Positions 47,277 to 58,688 of a DNA stretch of 64,000 nt are shown here, one piece after another (position 1 is the stretch's first letter; each line of letters opens with the position of its first letter). Source of the stretch: Epiperipatus broadwayi (taxonomy: Eukaryota > Onychophora > Udeonychophora > Euonychophora > Peripatidae). The DNA lies in contig JAQFVV010012395.1 of NCBI GenBank assembly GCA_028023455.1, forward strand, positions 3,410,001 to 3,474,000. Direction: 5' to 3'. Both the position numbers and the translations under genes were made by a program. A model generated the notes under the pieces. That model had not been told where the DNA came from. It did not search any database and saw nothing but the letters and a program-made list of their open reading frames with translations.

Positions 47277-48440
47277 TGTTTGAGAAAATGGAAGATAGTT
47301 ATGATGAAAGTTGAGATTAGAGAAATGTGACAAGAAATAAAAGAAAGTCAGCACAGGCAATGAAGGAAGAAATTAGTGAGTTCAAAGCAGAAATGATTAA
47401 AGAAATAAAAGAAATAATAGGGAAAGTAGAGAAAAATCAGGAAGTTATAAAAACTATAAAAAAAGATCTGAGTATAGAAAGGCAGGAAGTAGAAATAGTA
47501 AAAGACAGTATGCAAGAAATGAGAGATGTGTTAGAACAGGATAGTGTTAGGTATGGTAACATAGAAATTAAGGTAACCCAAGTAGAAGAGATATGCTAGG
47601 AATGGATAAATATGGAGAAAATAATGCAAAAAGAATTAGATATGTTAAAGAAAGGAGGCATTCAGAAAGAAATAGAGAAAGGCATAGATGAAGTGTAGAA
47701 AAGCTAGAGAAGGCATTTCTTGATATAGTAGAAAGCAAAGTCGCTTTAAAATTGGAAGTGCAACAGATATGTGTTGGGATAACTAAGGGCCTTGAAGATA
47801 AAATAATGGGAATAGAAAGGAAATATTGAGATTTCCAATCTGAAATCAAACAATTTGAAATAGTTTCTAGGGAAAATAAATATAGGGAGTTGGGAAGTAA
47901 AAAGCAGGAGTGACCCACCAGCAGTTTCTTGGAAAAACAATTCATAATAAAAACATTCAAAGCTGAGGTTGGAGAAAGCCCATTAAAACATTAGAAAGTT
48001 TAACTAGCCTGTTTTGTGTCCAAGACTGGCTAGAAGAAGATAAAGTTACAGTCACTAGTAGTCACCTTTGAGAAACAACCTTGGATTGATGGAACATCTT
48101 ATTTGCCAAACCATGGACTTTTGAAGAATACAGACATGCCATTTTTGAGAACATTCTGGAGTGAAGCCAGACAAGATGGCATACTTTACAAAATATCCCA
48201 TGAGAGATACCCTATTACATGCAGTGAAACTCATACACAATTTTTTTTCAGACAGGTGGCAAAATTAAGTAACTGAGTTTTCCCTTTTGGATGACCAAAT
48301 CTTAAGAACTATTTGTCATAATATTCCACCTACCATACAGCAAATGATGCTAAGCAGTAGTCCTCAGTCGATAGAAGAAAATGGCAGAATTTTTAACAGC
48401 ATTAGATTTCAGTAATTAGAGAACCTGTAGACAGGTTCTA
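47277..48440 (+). pseudogene. Gag-like relic related to the 61.8-kb ORF and the 36-37.9 kb relic
   Basis: Starts MFEKMEDSYDES then a stop. The next frame (47327-47599, 90 residues) is a charged coiled coil with KEEISEFKAEMIKEIKEI and VEKNQEVI, closely like KEEISQVKTEIKELRAEV and VEKNQEVIELDLI in the ORF at 61839-62579; both continue with QEVE..VKD and an acidic stretch. Further on, across stops, come WIDGTSYLPNHGLLKN (about 48090) and RTFWSEARQDGILYKISHE (about 48152-48208), the capsid-like block also seen at 36.5 kb. So it joins features of both other relics and supports one Gag family with an N-terminal coiled coil followed by a capsid. Broken by several stops. Confidence 0.65.
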
Positions 48441-48738
48441 TTAGATCATAGTGACAAAACTTTCTGTGATGAACAGTTAATACATGTTTAAAATTATCAT
48501 GATTTTTTTAAACATTCGTTAACTAAAATTATCATTATTTTTTTAAAATTCTTTTTTTGCTTTATCACTTTTGGAAGTATGATTAAAATTTGGAATCGTC
48601 TATCAACAGAACAAGTTGCAGTGAAATATTTTGAAAAGTATGGGATAGTGCTCATCCATGTCTGTCCACCAACATGAATAATCACATTTGTTATAGTTTA
48701 ATTAATCATGTTTTATTTTCTTTACTGGATTTACATTA

Positions 48739-48828
48739 TGAGGTCAGCGACAGCAGCTTTACAACAGTTGTCCCGGGTTAACGGGTTTGCTTCCTGGCTG
48801 ATGCTATGAGACATGAGAAAAAAATGTT
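48739..48828 (+). repeat. tRNA-like SINE, family E, copy 1
   Basis: GAGGTCAGCGACAGCAGC resembles a tRNA 5' half, followed by GGGTTTGCTTCCTGGC (T arm/B box, 48783-48798), GATGCTATGA and an A-rich tail. The reverse-strand copy at 56960-57065 has the same order (GTCAGCGCAGCA, GGGTTCACCTCCTGGC, GATGCTATGA). Confidence 0.55.
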
Positions 48829-49059
48829 TTAATTAATTACAGCCCTTTGTTTCTTTATCATTTTAATAAATAAAACAAAAAGTAAATATTAAATACGGTA
48901 AGTTAGAGACAGCCATATTGTTTAAACGATGTAGTGGAAGCCCCTGAAAATGTATTTTTTAAAATCAAAGTGAATGACAAGCATCTGGCAGGCATACTAT
49001 ATAAGTACCAGATTTTTATACAGAAGGATTTTAAAGAAATCAAACAATGTTTTAAAAAT

Positions 49060-49345
49060 GCCTTGAAAAATTTAATGCTGGAACTGAAAAATGAATGATA
49101 GATGAAAAACTTTGTTTAAACCTAGTTATGAAAATAGAAACAAGAGAAACTGCAGACTTATAAAATATATAAAAACTGTATATTATGACTTCCTGTAACA
49201 AAAATTGATATGGAGATATTCAAATGAAAATACAGCAAAATTGGGATTATATTTTGACTAACGGAAAATATGTATTTCAAGACTATTATCTGCTTAATAG
49301 ATTCTTCACAGGAAGTGATCGCATTGCTTATTGAACTAACTATAC
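49060..49345 (+). pseudogene. RTE-type endonuclease fragment
   Basis: In shifting frames: ENRNKRNCRLIKYIK (about 49130), WRYSNENTAKLGLYFD (about 49210-49258, compare WEHPNEDTAELDYILI in the 15.6-kb copy), then a TGSDH-like end (acaggaagtgatcg, 49309). Short and broken. Confidence 0.6.
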
Positions 49346-49349
49346 AAGA

Positions 49350-50085
49350 CTTGAAACTTAATATAGTTTAATTTATTTTTATATCAATGATTTTAAGACT
49401 CCTGTTAAATAATGCTAAAAGTATTTCCATACAATAAACCTAGTTAACATTAAAATAATATAATAAAACTTTCCTTTAATTTCTAATTATTCTGTTAGAG
49501 TGCGCCACCAAAACATTTTTGCATGTTGAAATTGATAAATGACTTTAAGATGAAAAATGAGAGCAAGTAATATGAGTACAAGAAAATGGCTGATTAATGA
49601 GCAGAACCAGCCTTTGGAGAAAAGGCTGATGATGATATTAAAAATGAGGCATTTATTTTGCCATTTTTAAATTTCATTTTCAATATCAGAATTGCTTTTT
49701 ATTCATCAGCAGGTTTTGTTCTCTTTTAAAATGCTTAAGTAAATAAATACCAATATTTTTACTTTTATTCAGTTGGAAATCAATTGTTTTTCAATATTAA
49801 TTTGAATGTGAAGACACATTTTAGAAATCTAAAATGTTTGAAAATCAATAACATTTTTCTACTTTATTTCTTGACTTTATCACAAACTTTTTTTTTACTA
49901 CTTGATAAATTTTTTTAAAAAGTTTCTCTATATGAAAAAATATAAATAGATATTAATTATTTTGTAATGTTTTATCTTTAAAATGTTTCTTGTACTCTGC
50001 AGAAGTTTATATTTCAATAAAAGTCTACCCAATGAAACCAAAGAATAAAATAAAAAGTATATATTTTTTAAAAACAAAACAACAA
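49350..50085. other. AT-rich DNA, no gene seen
   Basis: No supported feature found. Confidence 0.35.
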
Positions 50086-50091
50086 TAAATG

Positions 50092-50440
50092 TTATTTAGA
50101 AGAGATTTGAACTCAGAATTTCAAACTCCCTACAGCAATCCACTCTATCTTATACAACCGATACACATGACTACATACATATGAAAAAGATAAATGATCT
50201 CCAATATATGTATTTGATACTGAACCAGCACTCATTACTTGGTCTAGATCATAATCTCCCACACACATATATAATCAGTGCTTAGTTTATATTAAAATAG
50301 CAAATGTTAAATATTTATATTGAAGATTATTTATTTTTTTCACATGTATGTGGTCATGTGTTTTGGTTGTATAAGATAGATAGATAGCTGTAAGAAGCTT
50401 AAAAATCTGAGTTCAGATCCCTTCTAAATTATATTAAGAT
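50092..50440. repeat. Inverted pair of SINE-like family F units
   Basis: The left arm (50092-50190) is the reverse complement, with mismatches, of the right arm (50332-50440): GATTTGAACTCAGA against TCTGAGTTCAGATC, and ATCTTATACAACC against GGTTGTATAAGAT. About 140 bp separate them. Each arm has a tRNA-like stretch ending in a T-arm-like motif (GAGTTCAGATCCC). The centre holds the ATATGTGTGTGGG block shared with 9380-9404. Confidence 0.55.
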
Positions 50441-50599
50441 TAGTATAGACAATATACTTGTATTTAAGAATAAATGTTTTATTTTAAAATTGTATTAATT
50501 CTGATTAGCACTAAACAGCAAATTTAGTAATAATAATATAAATGTTATAGTTCTCCTTTCTCTCAGAAGTGAACCGTTCTAGATTCACTTTTATCTGAT

Positions 50600-50765
50600 T
50601 CGATTAAGTACTGCTTGCTGCTGGCCAATCGGCTGATATACAGCTAATCACATAGCCAATGATTAGTGCAGGCTCAATAAGTAATAATGATCGCCGAATT
50701 CAAATGCTCCAGTAAGGTCAGGGATCTGGCTATAAATGGTCAATCTTTTTGGAGGAAATATTAGA
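50600..50765 (+). repeat. LTR-like promoter repeat, family G, copy 2
   Basis: Has a CCAAT box (50625-50629), TATAAATGG (50731-50739) and the block CCAGTAAGGTCAGGGATCTG also seen at 17331-17350. It supports family G as a promoter-bearing repeat, possibly an LTR fragment. No linked coding trace here. Confidence 0.45.
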
Positions 50766-50964
50766 GAATATCTAACCTACAAAGATGGTACACATTCTTC
50801 AAGAGAAGCCCTGCTAACCTAAACAGCAATAAGCATTCTTATGATAGCAATAAAAATGGATGGCAACTTTTAGCAGACTTATTACGTAAGTACCAAAAAT
50901 CCTTTACATCTTATCACAATGAAAACTTGTGGGAACATAAATCAGAATTATCAGTGCTTGATCT

Positions 50965-51190
50965 TTTGCATTAAGTTGAATACCAAATTTTGTCACAAGA
51001 TTAATATCCATAGTATCACTTTTTCATTGTATTCCATTTCCACTTGTGCTTCCAATAATTTGCCTTTATAATAAAGACTATGTCTACTTTTCAAATCAAT
51101 TGTCTCTTTACTTTTTTTTCTATTTTCACAAAGTCTAATGATGTCCCATTTAATATTAGACAGTTTAATATTTAGCCAGCTTGCTAAAAA
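50965..51190 (-). pseudogene. RTE-type endonuclease N-terminal fragment
   Basis: Reverse strand: KLSNIKWDIIRLCENRKKSKETID then SRHSLYYKG, matching HIKWNIIELYEVRRKGEETID and SGHILYYKD in the 15.6-kb copy. The fragment is truncated on both sides. Confidence 0.7.
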
Positions 51191-51199
51191 TATGTACAT

Positions 51200-52240
51200 T
51201 GATCCATTCTATAATGAAAAATAGGGAGGGGGGGAGATCTCAACTTTTATTTAACAATAAAAATATTAATAATCTTGCTACAAATAAATAAATTATTTAA
51301 AACTTTACAATCACATAAATTTTTAACGACTTCAACCAAAAAAATAAATGTTTGTAAGCACTATAAAATTAATTAATTAAATAAAATACCAAATGTGAGG
51401 CAGTTAAATGACAGGGAAATATAGCAAATATATAGAAAGTTTTCTGAAAGTTAAATTTAAGAACTATATTGTAGCATAATATTTAGAATAGTTTTTCAAT
51501 TTCTCAATCTTTTATACTAACTATATTTTGAAATTTCCTATGCTGTGCTCTAATATTATTCTATAGTAATGAAATAAATAAAATAATATATTGTTTTATT
51601 TAATTCTATCCTTTTCAACCTGTAGTAATTTATTTGATTAATACATAATTAATTGATAGATTCAGCATATGTGAGAGAGGGTAAGAAAAAACCTTTGTAA
51701 TTCAGATGGAAATTTTATTAACTGAACAAATGTCTTAAAAAGTAATAATTGCTTTATTACTTTATATTAAAAGTAAAAGCGGAGACCTCATTTCCTTTAT
51801 AAAAATTATTTTAATGACACTTTTAAAAAATGTAATATTGATTGCTTTTATTGGGAGATGTGATTGAAAATAAAATACTATGGAGGGCAGTAATTAATTC
51901 AGCTCTTAAATTCTTTCAGAATAATAACAAAAAAAAAGCATTTGTTAGAGAAAAGGTAATAGACATCAAAATGATAGATAATGAACTAAGAGACCATAAC
52001 GTAACATATATATATATATTATGGTTCACGTACTGATTTATATACTCAATGGCACTTTGTCTTTTATTTTACTGTATGCAGAGTAACCACATCCATACAT
52101 TAAATCGCTACTATTGACACTGATGATAAACATTAAATGTGTGCAAGTGTGGAGGGGTTTGTAATATAAAACGTAGTCAAACTAAAATCAAATATTTTAT
52201 TTACTATACTAACTTGATACTAAAAGAAAATATGCATATG
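51200..52240. other. AT-rich DNA, no gene seen
   Basis: No supported feature; the 64-residue frame at 51842 has no recognisable domain. Confidence 0.35.
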
Positions 52241-52244
52241 TGTT

Positions 52245-52695
52245 TGAAAATAAAGGTTTTTAATAAATGTGTTTTACCAATTCTTACTTATGGATCTGAG
52301 ACTTGAACACTTAATAGAAAAGCAGTACAGAAACTTCAGACCACTCGAAGAAGTACGGAGAGATGCATGTTATTAGTAACAAGAAGAGATCGAAAGCGCA
52401 ATTAAGAGAACAAACAGGTGTTATTGACCTCATTGAAAAAATTAAAAGACCGAAATGGAGTTGGGCTGGACATATTGCTAGAAGAGATGAGAATAGATGG
52501 ACAATTGAAATCTTAAAATGGATTCCAAGAGATTGTAAAAAACCCAAAAAGAGACCACATGTGAGAGGGATGGATAAAATAAGAAAGTGAGCAGGGGTGT
52601 GGAGAAGAGAAGTTAAAGATCAGAGAAGATGGCTTGAACTTGGAGAGACCTTCATCCTGCAGTGGATTGGTAATGGTTGATGATGATGATGACCA
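52245..52695 (+). pseudogene. RTE-type retrotransposon, C-terminal end with 3' tail
   Basis: C-terminal part of an RTE ORF2: NKCVLPILTYGSET.TLNRKA (52265-52325), the region after the RT fingers and palm, then LQTTRRSTERCMLLVTRRDRKRN, and in frame from 52363 onward KIKRPKWSWAGHIARRDENR, WTIEILKWIPRDCKK and KRPHVRGMDKIRK, then a stop, AGVWRREVKDQRRWLELGET and FILQWIGNG. It ends in GGTTGATGATGATGATGACC, a short-period tail typical of RTE 3' ends. 5'-truncated, as is usual for target-primed copies, and broken by several stops. The best-preserved RTE piece in the window. Confidence 0.85.
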
Positions 52696-52699
52696 ACTG

Positions 52700-53295
52700 C
52701 ATAAAATTAATTAAAACCTAATCTCTAATAAGTTTTGAAACATAAGTATAGTTTCATCTTTCACATTCTATTTCCATATATAAATTTTTAAATTAATTTT
52801 AAAGTAATTAGTATGGTAAATAAAATATTTATTTAATTTTGATGAGATGATGTTTTATTTGTATTACTGGCTGTATAATATTATAGAAAAATTAGAGTTA
52901 AACGACACATGTTGTTTGCTATTGTAGGAATTTAAAAAATGAAGACTAAGAATAAAAAGATAAATGCTAATTTTACAAAGACCTTACAAATGAATCTGTG
53001 AAACAGGAGTACATTATATACATTTAACAAATTACATAATAATATGGAAGGAAACTAGTCTTCAACATTTATTATAGAGTTGTCATGCATTCCTCCATTT
53101 GTTTTAAAACATAGGTATGTGTATTTATGCTTAGAACTTATTCTTTAAATAAACCAACTTTTATTGACAGTGCCTAAATTAGGGCTTGACTATTATGAAC
53201 TTAACTTTTAAATTGATAGATCACAGAGAAAAAAAAAAAGTTCATTTTTAATTATCTGCAAGACGGAATCTTACTAGTTTGAATATATGTAATAA
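52700..53295. other. AT-rich DNA, no gene seen
   Basis: Part of it (52930-53220) resembles 53370-53545 (GAAACTAGTCTT..., CATTTCC, AAATAAACCAAC, CCAAATTAGGGC), a weak local duplication flanking the TA tract. Both copies contain TTAGGGC.TGA and ATTATGA. Confidence 0.4.
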
Positions 53296-53298
53296 TTA

Positions 53299-53301
<3 letters not shown>

Positions 53302-53364
<63 letters not shown>
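53302..53364. repeat. (TA)n microsatellite, about 31 units
   Basis: Longest pure TA tract in the window. It sits between two diverged copies of a block of roughly 200 bp (52930-53220 and 53370-53545). Confidence 0.95.
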
Positions 53365-53367
<3 letters not shown>

Positions 53368-54104
53368 CTGTGGAAGAAAACTAATCTTTATACATGTGCT
53401 ATGGAACTAACACACATTTCCCTATCAATAAATGCCCAAAAGCATAGATGATCCACCCATGCCTAGAGCTCATTTTCCAAATAAACCAACCCTAGTTTCC
53501 ATGCCCAAATTAGGGCCTGAACCTATTATGAGTCTTATTTTCAAACTGAAAAACTGCTTGCACAAGTTCAATTATGTATAACAAGATAGACAAAGTTTAG
53601 TTTCTTCCATTGCATTAAATATATTTTAAGTCACTATATTGTTACTTATTATATAATAAATTATATAATTTAATATATTAAAGAGTTGTAACTCATAATA
53701 CTATGACTCAAAGGATTTAAGTATCTTTTTTTCTGTCATTATAAAAATAAGATGTTAGATATTACATATTATAATCCAAAAATGAATTATAAACAATGGC
53801 TCTCCATTTGTTATTGTCAAATAAAATAACATTCTTTTTATCACGTGACTGAAACTGACACTACTCTCAATTTCTTTATACACATAAACAAACAAACATA
53901 TATTGCAATGAGAATTTTAAAACAAGTAAATATAAGTAACAAACATAGCAGCAGCATAAGTCAGTTTGGACATTATTTATAACAGATAAAAAAAGAAGCC
54001 TAATAATCGTGCTAAGTATAATCAAAAATCATCTTTTGTTACTGAAATTAAATATAAAATTGGAGGCTAATCATCTGTCATTATTAAATCAAGTGCCAAA
54101 TCAA

Positions 54105-54340
54105 ATCAAAGCATGGTGGAATGCTCTCAGATTCAAGTCTCCTCACTGATGAAAGCCACAAGCTAGAAACTAGTTTACAGATATTGGATGAGTAAGCACT
54201 AGATATGGATTTTATTGCCCAAGCCTTCTGGCATCCATTGATTACTCTGGCTTGCACTGAGTGGCACTACTGCATGGATTGTTTTGCCTGTTTTAACAGC
54301 TTGAGCAAGCATAAACAATGGTGATCATGTGATATATTAA
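54105..54340 (+). mobile_element. Hammerhead family A copy, 5' part onward
   Basis: Contains TGCTCTCAGATTCAAGTCTCCTCA, the ribozyme, then GGCATCCATTGATTACTCTGG and a 3' end near GATCATGTGATA (54332), close to the end used by other family A copies. Hammerhead: CTGATGA intact (54146-54152), AGCCACAAGCT stem II, GAAA (54166-54169), ACTAGT stem III, T at the cleavage position (GTT, allowed), but stem I is broken (TACAG after the cut in place of TGGGG). Confidence 0.65.
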
Positions 54341-54349
54341 TCATACATA

Positions 54350-56955
54350 CACTAGTGAATTTAAAGATAATCATCATCCTCTGTCATCTACATAATTCTA
54401 AAAAGAATTGTATAAAATCCATACATACACATATCAAATTCTTTTATGACTAGAACTAGTTTTTTGGATTATAATAATTCTGATGAACATGTACAAGAAT
54501 AAAAACATAAAATATTTAATGTAGTATTTAAATAAGTTTATTATAATAATTTTAAATAATACTTAATAAGATTATTCATTAAAAAGTAGTAATAAAAATT
54601 TAAAAAAATTAAAGATCTAACAAATATTTCTAAAAATACAAATAAATTATTTCTGATTCTGGTTTATACATAGATAATAAATATTCTAGAGTTGAAAATA
54701 AATCAGTTCATGGATATTTATATAAATTGTAGTTTATAAATATATATAATTGTAAACAGTCTTAAATACAACTCTTGTACAAGTGCACAGATATGTATAA
54801 TTAAAAGAAAACATATCAATTATTGTTTATTTTTCTTAAATCTATAATCCAGTATATAAATAGTAAATGAACTTGGATATAGTCATACACATATGACCAC
54901 TCACATGATTTTATAATATACAAAAATTGTTTTTAATAATTAATTTGCTTTTAAAGTATATAAGGCTATATAATTTCTTTGTAAATAAATGATGCACTAA
55001 ATATAGATCTAATATGTATTTACTAATAAAAATAGTTCAATTATTAATTTTGATTTATCTCTAATCTACAGACCAAATTATTATTTTTTATCTGTCATTT
55101 AACATAAAAAAAAACAACCAAAAATCAAAAATAAAATTTGAAAGTTATTAAGTAAAGATCATAAATAAGAGAAAACATTTGAGATAAATCATAAAATTAA
55201 AGAAAATACTGTACTTAGCTTTATTTAAATGTAGTCTTTCTCTTTTGAGATTTCAAATTTCTATCTCTTTGTTTTCAATTAAGTTTTTGTAGAATTTCTG
55301 CACTCATAGTTTTAACTATTCAAAATTATTTATCAGTCTTTTAATGAAAACAAATGGAAACAAAATACTTTTATTTTATAAAGAAAATGATTCCTCTTGC
55401 ATTTTTTTTAGCACTTGAGTTAAAATTTTAAAACAATACGGCCCACTATATAACTTCCAAATTTTTTTATTATTGGTAGATTTCTTTTTTTAGCACTGAG
55501 ATTAAGTAAAGCAAATAGTTTATGTATGTATATATTATTCAATAATAGATTTTTCCAACTGTGCTTCTATGCATATGTACAATAAATATCATGGAGGGAT
55601 AGTATTTATACTAGTAAATTTAGGTTTTCTTCATCTATTTGTTTATGAAAGTAGGCTGATTTCCTATATAGACTAACTTAGAAAAATATTTTGGTTACTT
55701 AGAACAAACAATTCAACTACTCACAGATCTCAATTCATATTTAGTTTTTATATTAGATAAATTTCAGATACTACAAGTGCTGGTGACACCCACATGGGGT
55801 ATATGTGACTACAGCAGCAGTCTGCTAACAACTTCTTTCGTAACTCTGCAAGCCTTTTAGTTGCATTGATTTTTAGTATTTATAATTATATTAATAAATA
55901 TATAGATTATTCAATAGAACTAATTAAAATATTTACTTTCTCAATTAATAAAAACAAATATGATGATTCTTAAAAATTACTATCGAAAACAGCTAAATAT
56001 TAAATATGTTGATTATTTTTTATCTTTCCTATCATAATAACATAAGTTTAAAAATAGTTATTTTAAGTATAAATGTATTGAAAATAACTTTTATAATTAC
56101 ATAACCATTAGAATTAACAGTTTTGATTATGCAAAAATAATTTTCTTTCTCTAGAAATGTAGATTTTTATCAAATCAAAAATAAATCAAATAAAATATTT
56201 GTATCAGAGAGACCTTTTTATTAAATTTAAATAATTTATTTCAATATCACAAATATTATTACCTATTTATATTTAAATCATTTTATATATTCGAGAAAAT
56301 GGACAAATTAATTTGCATTCGCATTTACATATTTTATTATTTTATAACATTACAGCAATGTTTATAACTTATTTTGGCCATGAATAGGAGGGAAAACCTC
56401 GAAAGTACTAGGCCTAAATTGATTTGATTTTTTTTGGTTGATACTTACAGCTTCTTCTTCAGCGGGTAAATCGCTTTTATATACTAATAGTTATATATGT
56501 AACTTTTGTCTGTTTCCAATTATTCTTTTCCTTTAAACTTTAAATAAATATCCACACACTATCAAAACCACCCACTCAGTGTATTATTTTCATGAGGCAT
56601 TCTAAATCAATATATTTACAACTACTTTATGATTATGGTGGCATAAAATGCATTAAGCTCAACTAAAAACTGAAAGCACTGTTTATTTTAAACCTTATAT
56701 ATTTTGTTAAGATTATATATATATTTGTGTGTACATTTTTTTTACAACCAGGTTTATAAAAATGGAATTAATTATAATTTCCATTTGTTCATAATATGTG
56801 TTTATTGTCACTTGTGCCAAAATCTTAAACATTACTAACAAAAGTTAGAATAAACTTAAATCGTATTTATATTGAGCAGATTTTATTTCTTTATTTTAAA
56901 GTATGAAAGTTGAAGTAAACACAATTATACATATAATGATCACTGCAATCAATAA
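54350..56955. other. AT-rich DNA, no gene seen
   Basis: No supported feature. The reverse strand of 56440-56470 has CTGAAGAAGAAGC, a partial look-alike of the Penelope-type hammerhead motif, without GAAA. Confidence 0.35.
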
Positions 56956-56959
56956 GGTT

Positions 56960-57065
56960 ACACCCCCCCCCTTATGTCATAGCATCGGCCAGGAGGTGAA
57001 CCCGCAACAACCGTCTGCAACCAACTGCTTGCTTGCAAGGTTGCTGCGCTGACTTCTCGGATAAC
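56960..57065 (-). repeat. tRNA-like SINE, family E, copy 2
   Basis: Reverse strand: GAGAAGTCAGCGCAGCAACC, CTTGCAAG in the anticodon-loop position, GCGGGTTCACCTCCTGGCC (T arm/B box), GATGCTATGACATAA and a G-run where an A tail would be. It matches the copy at 48739-48828 in order and spacing. Confidence 0.5.
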
Positions 57066-57069
57066 ATTA

Positions 57070-57755
57070 ATTAAAATCTAAACAAATATAAAATTTAGTC
57101 TTATATATATAAATTTTGCCATAGGTATTTATGTGCATGTGAACAAATCTAAAAAATATCACCTCCAACCACTGGGAATGAAAAAATTGACACATTGTAG
57201 AATATGCATATATTTTAAGAATATATAAAAGGAAATTTGTTTTTACTTTATTTGAATTAATAAATGAAATTCATTGTTACCATTTTGCTTTTTACATAAC
57301 TAATAAACACACTCACAAATATATTCTAGTCTGGTAGATATTTAATTAATTTTATTTTACATAAGCTAACAACTTAATTAAAAATGCATTTAATATAATC
57401 AAATAATTAATTCGATTAAAAAATTGAAGTTTTAATCTTATTAAAAAAATCATCATATTTTAATTTTTCATATTTTGAAATAAACAAATAAAATCTTTTA
57501 ATACTACTTACTATTACTAATAGGAAAATTCAAGTCAACCCTGCTTTGTGTTTAATGATGGTTTAGGTCGATAGATGAAGGAGAATATCTTTGAACCATT
57601 CTATGAATATTTTTTTACATAACTTACAATTCGGAATTTATTATTAATTTAATAATAACTATTAGTAATTATAAATTTCACTGTTAATAACCAATAAAAT
57701 TTGTTTTAAGACTAATATTTTATTTTCCCAACAAGCTGATAAAAAAGGCTCTAAT
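57070..57755. other. AT-rich DNA, no gene seen
   Basis: No supported feature. Ends in a TA tract (57758-57774) that borders the array to the right. Confidence 0.35.
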
Positions 57756-57899
57756 TTATATATATATATATATAATTAAAAAAGCAAGTCATATATTGTG
57801 TGATTTGTTTTAAGTTTGTATTACAAATATGTAATATAGGCAGTCATCAATAAGTGCCATAAGAGAAAACATTTAAAAATCTTTATCTAGAATAATTCC

Positions 57900-57950
57900 T
57901 ATCCTCAGACCATTTCAAGCTTTTGGCTCACTTCAGTGAGGCACTAGCCA
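57900..57950 (-). ncRNA. Hammerhead-like motif, family C, first copy
   Basis: Reverse strand: GTGCCTCA, CTGAAGT (last A of CTGANGA is T), stem II in GAGCCAAAAGCTT, GAAA, ATGGT, C, TGAGGATAGG. Cut would be between 57908 and 57907. Stem I pairs CCTCA with TGAGG. Only the T at position 9 departs from the core. Confidence 0.5.
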
Positions 57951-58277
57951 GCACTTATCTAATACATAACTATTTAATAGAAAATCTGAAATTTTCAGAC
58001 ATATAAATGTCTTTAAATTCAGCTATCTAACTTAAATGCTATATGGTCTGAACACATTTCAGCCTCACTATATATTAATAGCCTTGGCAATATAACATTG
58101 TCAAAGCCCCAAGAGCAAAATTACAATAATCAAAAAAGCTAAATCATATATCATGTGACTTGTTTTAAGCTTGGATTACTAATATGTAATATAGATAGAA
58201 TATCAATAGCTCTAACAAGCTTTCATCAATAAATGCTGCAAGAGAAAACATTTAAAAATCTCTATCTAAAATAATCC

Positions 58278-58330
58278 CTATTCTCAGACCGGTTTTGAGC
58301 TTTTGGATCACATCAATGAGGCACTAGAAC
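58278..58330 (-). ncRNA. Hammerhead-like motif, family C, second copy
   Basis: Reverse strand: GTGCCTCA, TTGATGT, GATCCAAAAGCTC, AAAA, palindromic ACCGGT, C, TGAGAATAGGG. Cut would be between 58287 and 58286. It again has T at position 9, plus changes at C3 and G12. Confidence 0.45.
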
Positions 58331-58545
58331 ATTCAGACACTAGATCTAAAGTACCAAACTCAAAAGCAGCACTTATCTAATATATAACTATTACGTGTTT
58401 TCAGACCCATATAGCTATTTAAGTTAGATAGCTGTGGATTTAAAGACATTTACATGTCTGAAAATTTCAGATTTTCTACTTAATAGTTGCACATTTGATA
58501 AGTGCTGATTTTGAGTTTGTATTTTAGATCTAGTGACTGAAGGTC

Positions 58546-58600
58546 CTAGCACCTCCCTGGGTTGAGCCCAAAGCTCAAAACTGGTTTGAGATTAGGGATT
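58546..58600 (+). ncRNA. Hammerhead-like motif, family C, third copy
   Basis: CACCTCC, CTGGGTT, stem II in GAGCCCAAAGCTC, AAAA, ACTGGT, T at the cleavage position, TGAGATTAGGG. The most decayed of the three copies; T again at position 9. Confidence 0.4.
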
Positions 58601-58688
58601 ATTCTATATAGAGACTTTTAAATGCTGTCTCTTGTGACACTTATCAATGAAAGCTTGTTAGAGCTATTGTTACCCTTACTATATATAT

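Larger units (their letters stand above)
57776..58680. mobile_element. Hammerhead family C array: reverse tandem dimer joined to a forward copy
   Basis: Two reverse-strand units (CATCAATAA at 57845 and 58224; period 379 bp) are joined at about 58388 to a forward unit running to about 58675. TA tracts lie on both sides (57758-57774 and 58680-58688). Each unit has a hammerhead-like motif. Shared blocks with other families: CAGACCCATATAGCTATTTAAG (58402-58423), TTTTAGATCTAG (58522-58533), and GTTAGATAGCTG as at 6.8 kb. The inverted-dimer architecture is like the family A composites. No ORF. Confidence 0.7.

Noticed and set aside
47568-47960. Reverse 130-residue Ser/Leu-rich frame
   Set aside because: Antisense shadow of the coiled-coil gag relic; A-rich Lys/Glu codons read as Phe/Leu/Ser on the other strand.
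56440-56475. Reverse-strand CTGAAGAAGAAGC as a further hammerhead
   Set aside because: No closing stem II and no GAAA follow; it is likely a chance match in AT/GA-rich sequence.
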